From: Acidobacteriota bacterium | Lineage (GTDB): Bacteria; Acidobacteriota; Terriglobia; Acidiferrales; UBA7541 | NCBI GenBank assembly: GCA_003223245.1 | Contig: QHYI01000151.1 | Coordinates: forward strand, 25,701 to 89,700 | Length of the DNA: 64,000 nt | Direction of reading: 5' to 3' | Program-made: the position numbers and the translations under genes | The notes under the pieces: generated by a model | What the model saw: only the letters and a program-made list of their open reading frames with translations | Databases searched by the model: none | What the model was told of the DNA's origin: nothing | Shown here: positions 61,365 to 64,000 of the stretch, in pieces | Layout: every line of letters starts with the position of its first letter | How positions within the stretch are numbered: position 1 is the stretch's first letter

Positions 61365-63193
61365 GGTTTCACCTCGGCTTTGGCTTGCGTCCCGGTCTTT
61401 TCGGGCGACGCCGTATCTTCGAAACCGGGCGGAGGCAAGATCGGCGGGCGATCGTGCTGATGCGCGCGCTTTTGCACTTCCATTTCAGAGAAGAGCATCG
61501 ACGGAGCGACCGCGGCGACAGGGACTTGGCCGCTTTCCGCGCCGCAAACGCCGTTGAAAACGTGCTCATGGTCGCCGGTCGTGAGAATGCGGGTCAGAGC
61601 GGCGAGCGGGGTGCCGACGATGTCCACGCCGCGGACTAACTCATCGGGGCGGCCGTCGGCGTAAACCTTGTAGACCATTACGGGAAGTACCTGAAACGCT
61701 TGCGGCAGCTGGCGTGTGGTGATGGTGAAGCCGCCCTGGATGTCATCGAAATAGAGACCGTAGGGCTTGCCCTGCTTTTTCACTTCGTCGATGAGTTTCT
61801 GACGCAACTGGGCTTCGGGGACCGTTTCAGTTGAGGTGACGATCAAATTCCCTTGGCGGCCCGTGGGCATGAGGCCGGGCTGATTGCGGCCGTGGCCATT
61901 GGAATCGCTGAAATTTTTGATGGGCATGCGCGACATCAGAAAGTTTTTGAGCACGCCGTCTTTGATCACGTCCACGCGCTCCGCAGGAGTGCCTTCGTTG
62001 TCGAAGTCATAGGCGCCAGCGAGTTTCACGCCTGCCATTTCGTGAATGGTTGGATCGTCCACCACGCTAAGGAATTTCGGCAAGACTCCCTGGCCAACTT
62101 TCTTGGTGAAAGTCTGGCCTTCTTCTTCGTCACGCTGTCGGTGCCCTTCCAGTCGGTGGCCGAGGACTTCGTGAAAGAAGACGGCAGCGGCACGGCCGCT
62201 CAGCAGGGCAGGACCGTCGTAAGGCTCAGCCACGGGAGCTTTGCGGAGAGCATTGATATCCGCCGCCATTTTGTCGATTTTGGCCGTGAGTTCGGCTTCT
62301 GGCGGCAAGCCCTTGGCATTAGGAGCTTGAAAGGTTTCGACGCGGAGAAGCTCCATGCCGTCCTCGGCGCGCGTTTGCGCCTCCATCACCAGGCGCGCGG
62401 AGGAAGCGGGCGAAACGAGCGTGGTGCCTTCATTCGTCACCATACGCGAATTGGAATTCGTAACCTGGAGAATCACCGAAGCGAAATAAACCTCGGGATA
62501 TCTGCGGAAGGTCGCAGACAGGCGCTTGATTTCGGCTTCCCACGCCGAGTGGTCGAACGGCGCGGCGGCGGCTTCAACGATATGAGTTTCCGGTTTTTCC
62601 TTGGAGAAATCGGGAGATTTGTCCTCTTCCTCGGCGCGGACAGCGGTGTCGGTGCGAACGTTCATGAGAGCGGGAACAGCGCGCTTGTATTCGCGATCGG
62701 TGAGCTCCCACAATACGCGCGCAATAGCGTCCTGATCATTGCCGAGAGGGAGGCTCCCGGAAGTGACGCCGCTCGAACGGCTCTGGCCGTGGGTGTTGTC
62801 GAGTTCAGAGGAGCCTACACGCATGGTGACGTCGGCAAAACGGCGCTGTGCCGCGGTGTCGCCGAGCAGGCTGCCGAAGGCTCCTGCGAGAACGACGAAA
62901 TCCTGATCGTAGACCGTGTAACTCAGGTAGTAGGGGGGTTGCTCGGCTTTGCCGAGTTCGGTGATGGCGCGCGCAAGCTCGGTCTGCATAGCTTGCAAGA
63001 CGGGATCGTTGGCGGCCACAGGCGCGGGAACTTTCGATACGCGGGCTGACCGAGAGGGCGTATTGCCAGCGGCAGACGCCAGAGGCAGGAGGGCGAGTTG
63101 GCCTGCTAGGAAGCAGGCGGCGACCAGGCGTAGAAGTTTGAACCCGCGGGCATGGGCTCGCCCGCGATTTTGAGAGGATTCAGAGATATGCAT
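61361..63193 (-). CDS. tldD: TldD-like metalloprotease, exported
   Basis: A 610-residue protein starting at ATG 63193, preceded by AGGGGAG. The signal peptide (about 1-45, LAGQLALLPLASAAG) is unusual for the cytosolic TldD family. The catalytic HEVLGHRLEGHRQRDEEEG (HExxxH) is present, as are LSVVDDPTIHEMAGVK, DNEGTPAERVDVI, RMPIKNFSDSNGHGRNQPG and VRGVDIVGTPLAALTRI. With the TldE-like partner it would form a heterodimeric metallopeptidase that processes modified peptides; here it is probably periplasmic. The C-terminal tail from about residue 560 is a non-conserved Pro/Glu-rich extension. Confidence 0.85.
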   Translation of the reverse strand: MHISESSQNRGRAHARGFKLLRLVAACFLAGQLALLPLASAAGNTPSRSARVSKVPAPVAANDPVLQAMQTELARAITELGKAEQPPYYLSYTVYDQDFVVLAGAFGSLLGDTAAQRRFADVTMRVGSSELDNTHGQSRSSGVTSGSLPLGNDQDAIARVLWELTDREYKRAVPALMNVRTDTAVRAEEEDKSPDFSKEKPETHIVEAAAAPFDHSAWEAEIKRLSATFRRYPEVYFASVILQVTNSNSRMVTNEGTTLVSPASSARLVMEAQTRAEDGMELLRVETFQAPNAKGLPPEAELTAKIDKMAADINALRKAPVAEPYDGPALLSGRAAAVFFHEVLGHRLEGHRQRDEEEGQTFTKKVGQGVLPKFLSVVDDPTIHEMAGVKLAGAYDFDNEGTPAERVDVIKDGVLKNFLMSRMPIKNFSDSNGHGRNQPGLMPTGRQGNLIVTSTETVPEAQLRQKLIDEVKKQGKPYGLYFDDIQGGFTITTRQLPQAFQVLPVMVYKVYADGRPDELVRGVDIVGTPLAALTRILTTGDHEHVFNGVCGAESGQVPVAAVAPSMLFSEMEVQKRAHQHDRPPILPPPGFEDTASPEKTGTQAKAEVKP

Positions 63194-63292
63194 GAAAAAT
63201 GGACTCCCCTTGCGATGAATCGATGAAGCGCTCAATTAGCTCCAACGATCCGCTAATCCGTGACGCTTCTCCAAGGAACGACCCAGGATTTG

Positions 63293-63321
63293 AGTATGCC
63301 TGAGTGTTTAGATGCGCGCAA
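63293..63321 (-). promoter_or_regulatory. Putative promoter upstream of tldD
   Basis: TTGCGC (63321-63316), a 17-nt spacer and CATACT (63298-63293) on the minus strand, about 100 nt before the tldD ATG. Weak match; the rest of this 264-bp gap shows no gene. Confidence 0.35.
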
Positions 63322-63457
63322 ATGAGCTCTGATTTGCTTGTTGCCTAAGAGTTTGACCCAGGCCCGAAGAGAAGGGATTGCAAACGGGTCTGGCATGGTG
63401 ATTTTGTTAAAACCATCTGGTAAAAAAACTCAAGTCTGCAATGGTCCCCACGAAAAA

Positions 63458-64000
63458 TCATGCGCTTCCGAACGCTTCACCGGGCTTAAGGCGGGCACCG
63501 TTGGCGAATTCGGAGGCGCTAACTTGTTTGCGGCCTTCCAGTTTGACGGATTGCAGGCGCAAAACAGTTGCGTTGCCACAGGAGACAAACCAGTTGCCCT
63601 TTGCTTTAAACAGAGTGCCGGGAGCCACATGGGCCGCGGTCGGGGATTGACCGGCGGGGACTTCGGGAGGAAGAGATTCGGCCTCAGACACGGGTTCGCC
63701 CCAGAGGTGGCAGGTCTGGCCGCGGAAGGTCGTGTAAGCGCCAGGCCAAGGTGCGAAACCGCGCATGCGGTTGTAGATCTGTTGTGCTGAGCGATTCCAA
63801 TCGATGCGGCCATCTTCTTTGTTCAGGATCGGAGCGATCGAAGCTTCAGCGTGGTTCTGCGGACGTGCCACGATTGTGCCGGCGGCTAGACCGCGTAGAG
63901 TTTCTTCCATGAGGGGGGCGCCCGCTTCGGACATGCGGACCGCAAGTTCGGGAGCGGTTTCGGCGGGACCAATGTCCATTTCCCCCTGGACGAGAATGTC
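63458..64000 (-). CDS. fmt: Methionyl-tRNA formyltransferase, 3' part
   Basis: The window holds the last 180 codons of the gene; the 5' end lies beyond base 64000. Reading from the edge: DILVQGEMDIGPAETAPELA, then ILNKEDGRIDWNRSAQQIYN and MRGFAPWPGAYTTFRGQ, and a C-terminal OB-like domain. These match the C-terminal half of Fmt. It formylates Met-tRNA-fMet (the tRNA encoded at 240-316). The PASTA, tldE, tldD and fmt genes are all on the minus strand. An A-rich intergenic region with a T7 run follows the stop. Confidence 0.93.
   Translation of the reverse strand, partial: DILVQGEMDIGPAETAPELAVRMSEAGAPLMEETLRGLAAGTIVARPQNHAEASIAPILNKEDGRIDWNRSAQQIYNRMRGFAPWPGAYTTFRGQTCHLWGEPVSEAESLPPEVPAGQSPTAAHVAPGTLFKAKGNWFVSCGNATVLRLQSVKLEGRKQVSASEFANGARLKPGEAFGSA

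Noticed and set aside
61853..63049. 398-codon plus-strand frame opposite tldD
   Set aside because: It is the antisense of a well supported TldD gene, with no motif or ribosome site.

Overview
The window looks like a piece of a Gram-negative bacterial chromosome, most likely from an Acidobacteriota lineage (inference). The evidence is a lipid A/heptose core operon, a GspD-type secretin carrying a C-terminal cohesin-like domain, a large zinc metalloprotease with a HEVGHTLGLRH site, paired TldD/TldE-like proteins with signal peptides, many short PilZ proteins, and the gene order valS-nadC-birA-coaX. No phage, transposase, CRISPR array or rRNA was seen. Base and codon use look even throughout.

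Layout. 0-4 kb: initiator tRNA-fMet, two pseudopilins and a secretin (minus strand). 4-6 kb: smpB and pepA. 6-9 kb: a DinB-like protein and argS, divergent from larC. 9-16 kb (plus): larC, metG, tatD, a polyprenyl diphosphate synthase, a histone-deacetylase-family protein and an M55 D-aminopeptidase. 16-23 kb (minus): a TPR-thioredoxin protein, a DUF4097-like lipoprotein, larE, a POTRA-only protein and glmS. 23-26.3 kb: a gene-poor stretch with an MscS channel, a YCII protein, palindromic repeats and broken genes. 26-33 kb (minus): adenosine deaminase family, S1/P1-like nuclease, amino-acid permease, PcrA-type helicase and a hypothetical protein. 33-40 kb (plus): a tightly coupled eight-gene lipid A/heptose operon (waaA, lpxK, heptosyltransferase, gmhB, hldE kinase half, hldE nucleotidyltransferase half, heptosyltransferase, methyltransferase). 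40-48 kb (minus): rlmD, a hypothetical, coaX, birA, broken nadC and valS. 48-59 kb: a receiver protein, a BamD-like TPR protein, a truncated S9 peptidase, a broken peroxiredoxin, a degenerate GGDEF protein, PilZ proteins and a metalloprotease. 59-64 kb (minus): a PASTA protein, tldE-like (broken) and tldD-like genes, and the 3' part of fmt.

The most striking feature is the number of genes that have lost an internal block of sequence while both flanks stay recognisable. Clear cases are purS, nadC, a peroxiredoxin and tldE; a truncated S9 peptidase is probable; and there are 3' remnants of comEC and of a YCII gene. In several cases the two halves are in different frames, and in two the junction carries a short repeat. 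Either this lineage is undergoing deletion-driven gene decay, or the assembly has systematic local collapses. Reads across the junctions would decide. Other points of interest are a likely AUC start codon with a perfect Shine-Dalgarno on the polyprenyl synthase, a probably leaderless smpB, an initiator tRNA with U1 and almost no leader, and a family of palindromic elements ending in CCCCTACAG.
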